From the NCBI GenBank assembly GCA_913063375.1, contig CAJXXR010000005.1, forward strand, positions 62,001-126,000: 64,000 bases of DNA. Direction: 5' to 3'. Below are positions 9,081 through 17,377 of the stretch, piece by piece. The DNA comes from an uncultured Flavobacteriales bacterium. Its GTDB lineage: Bacteria > Bacteroidota > Bacteroidia > Flavobacteriales > CAJXXR01. Positions within the stretch are counted from its first letter, which is position 1; each line of letters starts with the position of its first letter. The notes beneath the pieces are model-generated. The model did not search any database and was not told the DNA's origin. It was given only the letters and a program-made list of their open reading frames with translations. The translations under genes and the position numbers were made by a program.

Positions 9081-9115
9081 GATTATTCCTTCCCTGAAAT
9101 GCAACTTTATACGAT

Positions 9116-9370
9116 TTACAATTTCCTCACAGTCCAGTAGTACTTACTGTATCTATAAGCAGCTCTTGTGATAAAGAATAATACGAGTGTTACTACTATA
9201 TTAAATGCGAGTCCTCCCAAAGCAATTCCACTACTAGAATAAATCGTAAATAAACTTATGCCACCACTAATTAAGGTAAAGCTTCTGTTTATAGTTGCCA
9301 ACACCAACATAAGAGTAATGAAGCTTACGATTATACAAATGAGAGTATTGAAAATTAATCTAAAGCTCAT
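9116..9370 (-). CDS. small membrane protein, unknown
   Basis: An 84-residue frame with ATG start and about three hydrophobic segments (near residues 5-25, 33-47 and 52-72) and a basic C-terminal end (YRYSKYYWTVRKL). I do not recognise a family. It is the only sizeable frame in the gap between the DUF3127 terminator and the lipoprotein gene, and is on the same strand as the lipoprotein and YafY genes. It could be real or a chance AT-rich hydrophobic frame; conservation would decide. Confidence 0.45.
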   Translation of the reverse strand: MSFRLIFNTLICIIVSFITLMLVLATINRSFTLISGGISLFTIYSSSGIALGGLAFNIVVTLVLFFITRAAYRYSKYYWTVRKL

Positions 9371-9483
9371 ATTATAATTCTTTAAAACAATTCTAACAAT
9401 TAATTCTAATTATACCACATCTCTGAATACTAGGAGTTATCACATTCATACTAATTTTACTAGGGTAATTGATAATCTTCCAC

Positions 9484-10194
9484 TTAATTTTGTTCAGTAT
9501 CAATAACTATTTCCAAATGCATAAATTGCATAGATTCTCCGTTAATCATGGAGAAAAACTTTTGGCAAGTAGTATCTGCCATTAACGTTTTTGCCGCATT
9601 TTTCGCTTTGTCTAATGCTGTCCAATAAACCAAATCAATCCAAAGATCATCTTCCGTTCTTACCAATTTTCTAGAAACGAACCCTTCCATACTATTCAAT
9701 TTAGGGTTGATTGCAGCAGCGGCAGAAGATAATTCCTCTTCGCTATACTCGGATTTAAAAAATACCATTTCTACTATTCCTGGAGTTCCTTTTTGAGTTT
9801 CCGTAATAAAAATTGGATTCCCAATTAGAAATTGTTCAGACTCAGAATCCATTGTTTGAAAAAATCGCTGACAGGTTTCACTCTGCATTTCCTTTTTGGC
9901 AGCAGATTGAAATGCGTCCATATCTGTATAATATACAACATCTACCAAACTACTGGGCGAATCAACGGGAAAGCACATTTTACGACCTAAATAGCCCTCA
10001 AATGTATCCACCATCGGATCTATAGCCTTCGACAGTTGAATGATTTCATCTTTCGAATATGATTGCTTGAAATCTGCCATTACCACCACAACTGTACCAA
10101 CCTCTTCCTTTACTTCCATTTCCATCTTTGCTACTTTTTGATTACCACAACCGATAAAAAGGGCGATTGCAGATAGAATTATTACTTGCTTCAT
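9484..10194 (-). CDS. lipoprotein with two tandem similar domains
   Basis: A 236-residue exported lipoprotein: signal sequence and lipobox IALFIGC with Cys at residue 16. The mature part holds two homologous units of about 100 residues. Each has an opening strand with a hydroxyl/acidic loop (SYSKDEIIQLSKAIDP; EYSEEELSSAAAAINP), then EGYLGRK / EGFVSRK, then VDVVYYTD / IDLVYWTA, then TCQRFFQTMDSESEQF / TCQKFFSMINGESMQF. This is the layout of ferredoxin-like ABM (dimeric alpha-beta barrel) domains; ligand or enzyme activity is unknown. A TAnnTTTG element sits just upstream, and the next gene upstream is a YafY-type regulator on the same strand that may control it. Confidence 0.75.
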   Translation of the reverse strand: MKQVIILSAIALFIGCGNQKVAKMEMEVKEEVGTVVVVMADFKQSYSKDEIIQLSKAIDPMVDTFEGYLGRKMCFPVDSPSSLVDVVYYTDMDAFQSAAKKEMQSETCQRFFQTMDSESEQFLIGNPIFITETQKGTPGIVEMVFFKSEYSEEELSSAAAAINPKLNSMEGFVSRKLVRTEDDLWIDLVYWTALDKAKNAAKTLMADTTCQKFFSMINGESMQFMHLEIVIDTEQN

Positions 10195-10217
10195 TTTCTA
10201 CTTGAATACTTATAAAG

Positions 10218-10225
10218 CAAAGATA
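10218..10225 (-). promoter_or_regulatory. -7 promoter element for the duplicated-domain lipoprotein
   Basis: Minus-strand TATCTTTG matches TAnnTTTG, 24 bases upstream of the lipoprotein ATG and downstream of the YafY gene, so the lipoprotein probably has its own promoter. No TTG is seen at the usual spacing, so the promoter may need an activator or be weak. Confidence 0.45.
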
Positions 10226-10259
10226 GAAGGCACCAATGACAAGGGTATGTCAGGAGCCT

Positions 10260-10955
10260 TTAGGAATATTTTTGACGGATTGACTTGAAATAGTCTTCTA
10301 AGGAGAATTCTTTAGATCTTTCTGAGGTTTGTCCAATCCTTTTCAATTTTTTAATATGATCTAATCTGAATTCCCTATTAGATTTTCGTAGTAGGCAGTA
10401 GGCAATTAACACCCAATTAGACTGCTTAAAATATAAACCCAAGGGCTCTATTTCCCGATTGGTAAGTTCGTTCTTGTAAATTGAATGATACTGTATATCT
10501 AGTATTCCATAAGAAGTGATTGCTTCTTGAATAGAGGATAAGTAATTACTTTTTGAACTAACTTCTTCTCCAGTGGATGGGGCTATTCGTTCTTGCAACA
10601 ATTCCACCTTATCTTTCTGCCCTCCTCGCAATGCAGCTTTAATCTTTAATAGGGCTGAAGAATAGGCCTGAATTAAAGATCCTTCCGAGTTTCTAATAAC
10701 GAATTTTTCCGCTGTAGCTAAAGCATTTGCTTCTGACTCTGTAAATGATACCGGAGGCATATAATAACCATCGACTATAAAATATCCAATACCAGCTTCC
10801 GAACCAATGGGGACTCCGGCTTCTTGCAACGTTTTGATATCTCTATAAACCGTACGCAAACTTATTTCATAGTTATCCGCTACTTCTTTAGCTGTTACAA
10901 TTCGCTTTGATTGTAATTGAATCAATATAGAAGTTATTCGAGTAAGTCGATTCAT
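10260..10955 (-). CDS. YafY-family HTH/WYL transcriptional regulator
   Basis: A 231-residue regulator. The N-terminal HTH_11 winged helix (NRLTRITSILIQLQSKRIVTA..., with ISLRTVYRDIKTLQEAGVPI as recognition region, residues 28-50) is followed by GYFIVDGYYMPPVSFTESEA and a C-terminal WYL domain (YHSIYKNELTNREIEPLGLYFKQ...; EFRLDHIKKL). WYL domains bind nucleic acid or nucleotide ligands. Such one-component regulators often control a neighbouring enzyme; here the nearest same-strand gene is the two-domain lipoprotein. The ligand is unknown. Confidence 0.88.
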   Translation of the reverse strand: MNRLTRITSILIQLQSKRIVTAKEVADNYEISLRTVYRDIKTLQEAGVPIGSEAGIGYFIVDGYYMPPVSFTESEANALATAEKFVIRNSEGSLIQAYSSALLKIKAALRGGQKDKVELLQERIAPSTGEEVSSKSNYLSSIQEAITSYGILDIQYHSIYKNELTNREIEPLGLYFKQSNWVLIAYCLLRKSNREFRLDHIKKLKRIGQTSERSKEFSLEDYFKSIRQKYS

Positions 10956-11072
10956 AGAGAGAACAGTAGATTAAGATTCGAAGCTAAAGGATTAAAAGAA
11001 TCCAAAAAAATATTAAAACCAGTTTGTTAAACTAACGATCGGAAAATAACTTGAAATAAAATTTAATCCATA

Positions 11073-11108
11073 AAAAAAGTCCTATTGATTGCTCAATAGG
11101 ACTTTTTT
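11073..11108 (-). terminator. intrinsic terminator after the tRNA-Gln pair
   Basis: Perfect 16-bp stem AAAAAAGTCCTATTGA / TCAATAGGACTTTTTT with a TTGC loop, starting two bases past the 3' end of the distal tRNA-Gln on the minus strand. Confidence 0.85.
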
Positions 11109-11110
11109 GT

Positions 11111-11182
11111 TGACCCACCAGGGCTCGAACCTGGACTCTTCTGCACCAAAAACAGACGTGTTGCCAATTACACCATGGGTCA
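11111..11182 (-). tRNA. tRNA-Gln(TTG), distal copy
   Basis: 72-base cloverleaf on the minus strand. Acceptor arms TGACCCA / TGGGTCA pair perfectly; D arm GTGTAATTGGCAACAC; anticodon stem TCTGT / GCAGA around loop TTTTGGT, giving anticodon TTG (Gln); T arm CCAGG-TTCGAGC-CCTGG. CCA is not encoded. Separated from a near-identical copy by 14 bases and followed by a terminator. Confidence 0.96.
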
Positions 11183-11196
11183 TCGCATTGACTTGT

Positions 11197-11268
11197 TGGC
11201 CCACCAGGGCTCGAACCTGGACTCTTCTGCACCAAAAACAGACGTGTTGCCAATTACACCATGGGCCA
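11197..11268 (-). tRNA. tRNA-Gln(TTG), promoter-proximal copy
   Basis: 72-base tRNA identical to the distal copy except in the acceptor stem, where TGGCCCA / TGGGCCA replaces TGACCCA / TGGGTCA: a compensated base-pair change. Anticodon TTG (Gln). The two genes form one transcription unit with a consensus promoter at 11278-11308 and a terminator at 11073-11108. Confidence 0.96.
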
Positions 11269-11277
11269 ATGCGGTTG

Positions 11278-11308
11278 CAAAAATAGAATTTTATTTAAAT
11301 GTTCCCAA
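11278..11308 (-). promoter_or_regulatory. promoter of the tRNA-Gln pair
   Basis: On the minus strand: TTG (11306-11308), 20-base spacer, TATTTTTG (11278-11285), matching the Bacteroidota TTG / TAnnTTTG consensus in both halves. Transcription would begin only a few bases before the first tRNA base at 11268. The AT-rich stretch from here to the DUF2723 ATG at 11479 shows nothing else. Confidence 0.75.
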
Positions 11309-11478
11309 CAAATCAATTAAAAAAATTATTTTTTTATTCATCCTAATAATACTGGAAAACATATTCCCTATTATTATTTTACATTACAGCTGATTAATGT
11401 TTCTTAACAACTTTTATATGTTAAAATTTAATCGGATTTTTATTTTTTTTAAATTCGCAACAAACTTATAATTTCCGC

Positions 11479-14400
11479 ATGATGCAGAATACCTATAAAA
11501 AATTTAATAATTTGATCGGATGGCTAGTCTTTGCCATCGCTTCTGTGGTATATATTTCTACCATAGAACCAACTACAAGCTTCTGGGATTGTGGGGAATA
11601 TATTGCTACAGCGTTCAAATTAGAAGTTGGACACCCTCCGGGAGCTCCTCTTTTTCTATTGATTGCAAATATTTTCACAAATTTTGCAGCTGGAGATCTT
11701 GAAAATGTAGCCTATATGGTGAACCTAATGTCAGGTCTATGTAGTGCATTCACTATTCTTTTTCTTTTCTGGACAATTACTGCCTTAGCAAAAAAGCTAA
11801 TCAAAAAGCCAGTGGAAGAAATGAGCAAAGGCCAATTATGGGCTATTTTAGGTAGTGGTGCCGTTGGAGCACTGTGTTATACTTTTTCAGATTCCTTCTG
11901 GTTTTCTGCAGTTGAGGGAGAGGTTTACGCCATGTCGGCGTTATTTTCTGCCATTGTATTCTGGGCTATCTTGAAATGGGAGCAATCCTTTGGTGAACCT
12001 GGGAACAACAGATGGATCATCTTTATCTCTTTCATGATAGGTCTTTCAATAGGTGTACACATGCTTAACCTATTAGCAATCCCTGCTATTGTTTTCGTCT
12101 ACTTTTTCAAAAACAGAGAAGGCAAAAAAATTAGCCTATTTGACTTCATCAAAATCAATGCACTTTCAATCGGATTACTTGGATTGATATTTTATGTATT
12201 GATACCTCAAATTGTTAACCTAGCTGGAAAAATAGAATTGCTCTTCGTGAATGACTTTGGATTACCATTTAACACAGGTACCATTTTCTTCTTCGTATTA
12301 TTGATAGGGTTAATAGTATACGGTTTAAAGCACACTAGAAAAACAGGGCATTTCAATTATAATACGACCCTACTTTCTATGACTTTCTTATTAATCGGTT
12401 ATTCTATGTTCTTTGTATTGATCATCCGATCAAATGCAGATACGCCAATTGATGAGAACAACCCAGAGAATGCAGTAAGTTTATTGGCTTACTTAAACAG
12501 GGAGCAATATGGACAAACGCCATTAGTGAGTGGCCATTATTTCAACTCTCAAGTTACAAAGGTTGAAGATGGGAAGCCGGTTTATGAAAAGAGTGAGAAA
12601 AAAGGAAAATACGTAATCAAAGATGATAGGAAAGGGACCAAAAGAGTCTACTCTAAAAAATCTACTGGTCTTTTCCCAAGAATGCACAGTTCAAAATCCA
12701 ACCACGTAAAGGAATATAAACGTTGGTCTGGATTTGACGGACCAAAAGATAGAAAGCCTTCAGTTGGTGAAAATGTGAGATACTTGATTGACTATCAATT
12801 TAATTTCATGTATTTCCGATATTTTATGTGGAATTTTGTGGGTCGTCAGAACAATATGCAAGGTCACGGTAATGTTACAAACGGTAACTGGATCAGTGGT
12901 GTTCCATTTATCGATGAGGCTCGTCTTGGACCTCAAGATAATTTACCTAGAAAATACAAAGACAACCCTGCAAGAAACACTTACTTTTTCCTACCATTGA
13001 TTCTAGGTCTAATTGGCCTATTGTATCATTTCAAAAATAATGATCGAGATGCATGGGTAGTAACCTTACTATTCTTGCTTACTGGAGCTGCAATTGTAAT
13101 ATACTTGAACCAACATCCACTTCAACCAAGAGAGCGTGATTATGCGTATGCAGGATCGTTCTATGCTTTTGCCATATGGGTGGGATTGGGCGTATATGGT
13201 ATTTGGGATTTCTTTGCTAAAAAGACACAATCCCAACCAATGGCAATTCTTATAACAGCTACCTGTTTGGTTGCCGTTCCTGGATTGATGGCAGCACAAA
13301 ACTGGGATGATCACGATAGATCTGGAAGATATACTGGAAGAGATTTCGCTATGAACTACCTAGAGTCTTGTGATGAAAACGCAATTCTATTTACGATGGG
13401 AGATAATGATACCTTCCCATTGTGGTTTGTTCAGGAGGTTGAAGAACAGAGAACCGATGTGCGTATTGTAAATCTAAGTCTACTGAATACAGATTGGTAT
13501 ATTGACCAAATGAAGCGTGACGCTTATGATGGAAAAGGAGTGCCAATTTCAATGGGATACGATCTATACAAACAAGGAACTAGAGATTTTGCAATTCATG
13601 CAAAACCTATCGACAAGCGTGTAGACATCGACAAGATGAACGATTTCTTAAAGAGTGATAAAGAATTTACAAAGGTTCGTCTTCAAAGAGGAATGTCTGT
13701 AAACTATTACCCAAGTAAGAAAATAAGCATCCCGGTTGACAAACAAAAAGTGATTGCAAGTGGACTAGTAGAGCCAGAGGATTATGATCGAATTCTAGAT
13801 ACACTAGAATGGGATATCAATATGGATCAATTGGAAAAAAGACACTTAGCAATCCTAGATATGATAGCTACTAATAATTGGGAAAGACCAATTTACTTTG
13901 CTATCACAATTGGAAACTCACCTAAAGACTTTATGTTCTTGGATAAATACTTCCAATTAGATGGGCTAGTATATAAATTCGTCCCAATTAAAAATACCGA
14001 CGCCGAGACGCAATCTCAAATGGGACGCGTTAACTCGAATAAGCTTCAGGAGGTAGTTAGTAAATATAAATGGGGAGGTATGGAAAAAGAAGATGTAATG
14101 CTGGATGAAACCAATCTAAGGCTGATCATGAACTTTAGAAATATCTATGGTAGACTAGCTGCAAAGCTGATAGAAGAAGGAAAGAAGGAAAGGGCTATTG
14201 AGTTAATCGACGAGCTTATAGCTGTTATGCCATCTAATAAGATACCTCATTCACTATATTCCATTCCATTAGCTGAGAATTACTATATGGCCGGAGCTAC
14301 TGAAAAAGGTAGAGCATTGGCTTTCGAAATTCTCCAAGACTATGCGGATGAATTGGCCTACTATGAAAGTATGCCAATCAAAAAGAAATCAAGTCTTCGT

Positions 14401-14514
14401 TCAGAAACAAGAAGAGCTAACTACTTCTTACAATCTGTGGGAAGAATGATCAACAGGTATGACCCAGAGCAAAAATCTCGACTTACCGAGGTTTTATCAG
14501 GTATCAAACAATAA
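11479..14514 (+). CDS. DUF2723 (TMEM260-like) polytopic membrane protein, putative glycosyltransferase
   Basis: A 1011-residue inner-membrane protein. The N-terminal half is polytopic, about ten or more hydrophobic segments. It carries the DUF2723 signature near residue 30 (FWDCGEYIATAFKLEVGHPP, then GAPLFLL), which matches GT-C glycosyltransferase first loops (acidic residue before the second membrane span). The later QHPLQPRERDYAYAGSFYA loop and C-terminal soluble region are typical of the Bacteroidota versions. Human TMEM260, of the same family, is a protein O-mannosyltransferase; a role in O-glycosylation of exported proteins is inferred by homology only. Full length for the family, with its own terminator. 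Confidence 0.88.
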   Translation: MMQNTYKKFNNLIGWLVFAIASVVYISTIEPTTSFWDCGEYIATAFKLEVGHPPGAPLFLLIANIFTNFAAGDLENVAYMVNLMSGLCSAFTILFLFWTITALAKKLIKKPVEEMSKGQLWAILGSGAVGALCYTFSDSFWFSAVEGEVYAMSALFSAIVFWAILKWEQSFGEPGNNRWIIFISFMIGLSIGVHMLNLLAIPAIVFVYFFKNREGKKISLFDFIKINALSIGLLGLIFYVLIPQIVNLAGKIELLFVNDFGLPFNTGTIFFFVLLIGLIVYGLKHTRKTGHFNYNTTLLSMTFLLIGYSMFFVLIIRSNADTPIDENNPENAVSLLAYLNREQYGQTPLVSGHYFNSQVTKVEDGKPVYEKSEKKGKYVIKDDRKGTKRVYSKKSTGLFPRMHSSKSNHVKEYKRWSGFDGPKDRKPSVGENVRYLIDYQFNFMYFRYFMWNFVGRQNNMQGHGNVTNGNWISGVPFIDEARLGPQDNLPRKYKDNPARNTYFFLPLILGLIGLLYHFKNNDRDAWVVTLLFLLTGAAIVIYLNQHPLQPRERDYAYAGSFYAFAIWVGLGVYGIWDFFAKKTQSQPMAILITATCLVAVPGLMAAQNWDDHDRSGRYTGRDFAMNYLESCDENAILFTMGDNDTFPLWFVQEVEEQRTDVRIVNLSLLNTDWYIDQMKRDAYDGKGVPISMGYDLYKQGTRDFAIHAKPIDKRVDIDKMNDFLKSDKEFTKVRLQRGMSVNYYPSKKISIPVDKQKVIASGLVEPEDYDRILDTLEWDINMDQLEKRHLAILDMIATNNWERPIYFAITIGNSPKDFMFLDKYFQLDGLVYKFVPIKNTDAETQSQMGRVNSNKLQEVVSKYKWGGMEKEDVMLDETNLRLIMNFRNIYGRLAAKLIEEGKKERAIELIDELIAVMPSNKIPHSLYSIPLAENYYMAGATEKGRALAFEILQDYADELAYYESMPIKKKSSLRSETRRANYFLQSVGRMINRYDPEQKSRLTEVLSGIKQ

Positions 14515-14520
14515 CTAAAT

Positions 14521-14553
14521 AAAAAGCTTGCCCATTGTGGCAAGCTTTTTTTT
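14521..14553 (+). terminator. intrinsic terminator after DUF2723 gene
   Basis: 12-bp stem AAAAAGCTTGCC / GGCAAGCTTTTT with six-base loop and further T residues. It ends four bases before the ATG of the deacetylase gene, and the longer frame starting at a TTG at 14528 would run through it, so that longer start is unlikely. Confidence 0.82.
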
Positions 14554-14557
14554 CATC

Positions 14558-15166
14558 ATGATCTACCCTGTCAAAACACCAGCTATTTTAACTAAAATGT
14601 ACCCAAGCCTTACATGGTTTAAAAACAGGGGGGAAAAAACGATATATCTAACTTTCGATGACGGTCCTAGCCCTGGAATCACAAATTGGGTACTAGACAT
14701 GTTGAAAAAGCACAAGGCAAAGGCATGCTTTTTCCTCATTGGCGATAAGATTCAAAAATACCCAGATACTTTCGATCTAATTCTACAGCACGATCAGCAA
14801 ATTGGGAATCATACCTACAACCATTTAAATGGCTGGAGAACTGTCACCAAAGACTACATTACCAATTTCAACAAGTGCGCAGAACTTATGGACACGCCCC
14901 TTTTTAGGCCACCCTACGGACGGATTAAGGCTAGTCAGATTAAAGCATTAAAAGATCAAAAAATTATAATGTGGGATGTTCTGAGTGGAGATTTTGACCC
15001 AAAACTTAGTAAGGAAGACTGCTTGTTGAACCTAATAAATAATGTAGAAAATGGATCTATCATTGTAATGCATGATAGTGAAAAGGCGAAGGAAAAAGTG
15101 CTATATGTTTTACCAAGATTCTTAGCCTGGGCTGAGGAAAAGGGATTTTCATTCGGTTTGTTATAA
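14558..15166 (+). CDS. polysaccharide deacetylase family protein (NodB homology)
   Basis: A 202-residue NodB-domain hydrolase, which removes N-acetyl groups from polysaccharides such as peptidoglycan or chitin-like polymers. Motif 1 is YLTFDDGPSP (catalytic and metal-binding Asp); motif 2 is GNHTYNH (two metal-binding His); motif 3 is FRPPYGR; VIMWDVLSGDFDP-like and IIVMHDS complete the fold. There is no signal peptide, as in many short Bacteroidota homologues that start with a KTP...YPxxxW lead-in, matching the ATG at 14558. The start codon lies four bases after a terminator, so expression needs read-through or a promoter inside the DUF2723 gene. Confidence 0.9.
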   Translation: MIYPVKTPAILTKMYPSLTWFKNRGEKTIYLTFDDGPSPGITNWVLDMLKKHKAKACFFLIGDKIQKYPDTFDLILQHDQQIGNHTYNHLNGWRTVTKDYITNFNKCAELMDTPLFRPPYGRIKASQIKALKDQKIIMWDVLSGDFDPKLSKEDCLLNLINNVENGSIIVMHDSEKAKEKVLYVLPRFLAWAEEKGFSFGLL

Positions 15167-15203
15167 ATAAAAAAAGCTCCTGATATAGGAGCTTTTTTTA
15201 TTT
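15165..15203. terminator. bidirectional terminator between convergent genes
   Basis: Perfect 17-bp stem AAATAAAAAAAGCTCCT / AGGAGCTTTTTTTATTT with a five-base loop, overlapping the deacetylase stop codon and lying just past the stop of the convergent peptidase gene; symmetric, so it can serve both strands. Confidence 0.88.
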
Positions 15204-15208
15204 ATACT

Positions 15209-17245
15209 TTATAAGGTTTCAGAAAGCCACTTAAAGAACTCTCTTTGCCAAACCAATCCATTCTGAGGTTTTAGAATCCAATGCCCTTCGTTCGGAAAGT
15301 AAAGGAACCTACTATGTATCCCCTTTATTTGGGCAACCTGGAATGCTTCCATTCCTTGATTAATAGGAACCCTAAAATCGTTACCACCGTGGATAACTAA
15401 GATTGGAGTATCCCAATTGTCTACATATTTATGTGGGGAGAATTTCTCATAAGAATCTGATTTTTTATTTCCCCAATAAGGCCCACCGATATCGTAATTC
15501 GCAAAGAATAACTCTTCAGTTGTACCATACCATGATTCCAAGTTGAATAGACCACAGTGTGAAATAAAGGTCTTAAATCGCTTATTATGAATTCCAGCTA
15601 ACATATACACAGAATAGCCTCCGTACGAAGCTCCTATGGCCCCAATTCTTGTTTCATCAACAAATGGCTCCTTCGCTAATTCATCTATTGCAGATAAGTA
15701 GTCATCCATCGGTTGACCACCCCAATCTTTACTTATGTCTTTATTCCACTTCTCTCCAAAGCCTGGTAGCCCACGTCTATTTGGCGCAACTACTATATAT
15801 CCTTTAGCTGCCATTAACTGGAAGTTCCATCTATAAGAATAAAACTGAGATACTGGGGATTGAGGCCCACCTTGGCAATATAATAAGGTTGGGTATTTTT
15901 TGTTCTTATCGAAATTGGGAGGATAGATTACCCATGTTAACATTTTCTTTCCATCCGTAGTTTCAATCCAGCGCTTCTCTATATTACTCAATGAAATACT
16001 ATTATATATCTCGTCATTCTCATGACTGATAGCCTTCGATTCCCCATTTGAAATACGGGTTGAAAATATTTCAGATGCATGGTTCATGTCCTGACGAAGA
16101 CCTATCAATTCATTTCCATTAAGATGAAGCGTCCTATAATTGAAATCACCAGACGAAATTTGTTTAAAATCCGTTACACTCGGAGTCGTTTCACCATCTC
16201 CAACTGTCAATTCAAAATATTGGTAGGTTGCATTCAATGGAGCTACAAAATAGATCTTAGACTTATCTTTCCCCCAAATAAAACTACTTACTGTTTCCTC
16301 GAAATTTTCAGTCAGGTTCAAACTATTCCCAGATTTCATATCTCGGATATAGATATTATTCTTATCCGATTCATAACCTGCGGTAGCCATACTTGTCCAA
16401 GCTAAATACTTCCCCTTTGGAGAAAAAGCTGGCTGAGTATCGTAACCATACATTCCATCCGTAAGGTTTATGGTCTTTCCAGATCGAATATCGTATTGAT
16501 AAAGATCTGTATTAGTCGTCTCGGCATAATCTACGCCTGTGGTCTTTTTACAAACGTAAATTATACGCCTACTATCTGGACTCCAAATGGCATCTTCAGC
16601 ACCTCCGAATGGCATGGTAGGAACATCAAATTTCTCCCCTTCCATGATATCGGCCGTAAAACCATACATTCTACCCTCATTATATTGCCCAAAAAAGATA
16701 TGAGAATTCTTATTATCAGACCAGGTGTCCCAATGCCTATACATAAGATCATCCATTACCCTAGCTTCAGCCTTGGGGAGATCTTGATAAATTTCAGAAT
16801 TTGAAGGTCCCATGGTAACATCGCTCGCATATAACACATGCTTTCCATCTGGAGAATATTTTAGAAAATGTAGCCCTCCTTTCACATTACTCACCTGCTT
16901 TTCTTTCGTACCATCTAGGTTAGACTCATACCATTGTCCCTTGTAGAGGTACCCCATTTTTTCATTATCCGGACGGAACATCACTGAGTGCTCACTTCCC
17001 AGGGAAAAGGTAATTTGCTCTTTTTCACCATTCGAAAGCTTCAGTCTAAATAAATTTCTTTCCGACTTATTTTTACTTACACTGGGTTTTGAAACACCGT
17101 ATATAACATACTTTTTATCAGGTGATAACACTTCACCTCCTACCCGATTCAAATCCCACATCAAATCCGTTGTCATTATATCTTGAGCAGAAAGACTACC
17201 AATGGCAAATCCTAATACTACAAGCATTCCTATTTTTTTAAACAT
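15209..17245 (-). CDS. S9-family prolyl oligopeptidase, DPP5-like dipeptidyl peptidase
   Basis: A 678-residue exported serine peptidase. Signal peptide at residues 1-20 (ending SLSAQ); a seven-bladed WD/TolB-like beta-propeller to about residue 420; then an alpha/beta-hydrolase domain with catalytic Ser540 in GASYGGYS, Asp623 in GGNDFRVP and His655 in NEGHWIL. Length and architecture match periplasmic DPP5 of Porphyromonas gingivalis (684 residues), which removes dipeptides after hydrophobic residues or Ala. Specificity is inferred. Lies beside a DPP7-type gene on the same strand, together suggesting periplasmic breakdown of oligopeptides to dipeptides. Confidence 0.92.
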   Translation of the reverse strand: MFKKIGMLVVLGFAIGSLSAQDIMTTDLMWDLNRVGGEVLSPDKKYVIYGVSKPSVSKNKSERNLFRLKLSNGEKEQITFSLGSEHSVMFRPDNEKMGYLYKGQWYESNLDGTKEKQVSNVKGGLHFLKYSPDGKHVLYASDVTMGPSNSEIYQDLPKAEARVMDDLMYRHWDTWSDNKNSHIFFGQYNEGRMYGFTADIMEGEKFDVPTMPFGGAEDAIWSPDSRRIIYVCKKTTGVDYAETTNTDLYQYDIRSGKTINLTDGMYGYDTQPAFSPKGKYLAWTSMATAGYESDKNNIYIRDMKSGNSLNLTENFEETVSSFIWGKDKSKIYFVAPLNATYQYFELTVGDGETTPSVTDFKQISSGDFNYRTLHLNGNELIGLRQDMNHASEIFSTRISNGESKAISHENDEIYNSISLSNIEKRWIETTDGKKMLTWVIYPPNFDKNKKYPTLLYCQGGPQSPVSQFYSYRWNFQLMAAKGYIVVAPNRRGLPGFGEKWNKDISKDWGGQPMDDYLSAIDELAKEPFVDETRIGAIGASYGGYSVYMLAGIHNKRFKTFISHCGLFNLESWYGTTEELFFANYDIGGPYWGNKKSDSYEKFSPHKYVDNWDTPILVIHGGNDFRVPINQGMEAFQVAQIKGIHSRFLYFPNEGHWILKPQNGLVWQREFFKWLSETL

Positions 17246-17317
17246 CTTCCTAATTTTATTCTGCTTTATAATTGAAGCACCACGAAAAGATAACTAATAT
17301 TCTATAAATCAAAATCA

Positions 17318-17353
17318 AAAAAGGGAATGCAATTAAAATCGCATTCCCTTTTT
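17318..17353 (-). terminator. intrinsic terminator after the S46 peptidase gene
   Basis: 13-bp stem AAAAAGGGAATGC / GCATTCCCTTTTT with a ten-base loop, 25 bases past the stop of the S46 peptidase gene. It separates this gene from the DPP5-like gene downstream. Confidence 0.8.
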
Positions 17354-17377
17354 CAAAATATTCTTAAGGACAATTCC

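Noticed and set aside
9371-9483. Searched the gap between the small membrane protein and lipoprotein genes for a terminator or RNA
   Set aside because: No stem with a T run or paired structure found.
11032-11393. Overlapping short open frames across the tRNA-Gln pair, with repeated protein segments
   Set aside because: The repeated peptide is just the translation of two near-identical tRNA genes; cloverleaf, promoter and terminator explain the region.
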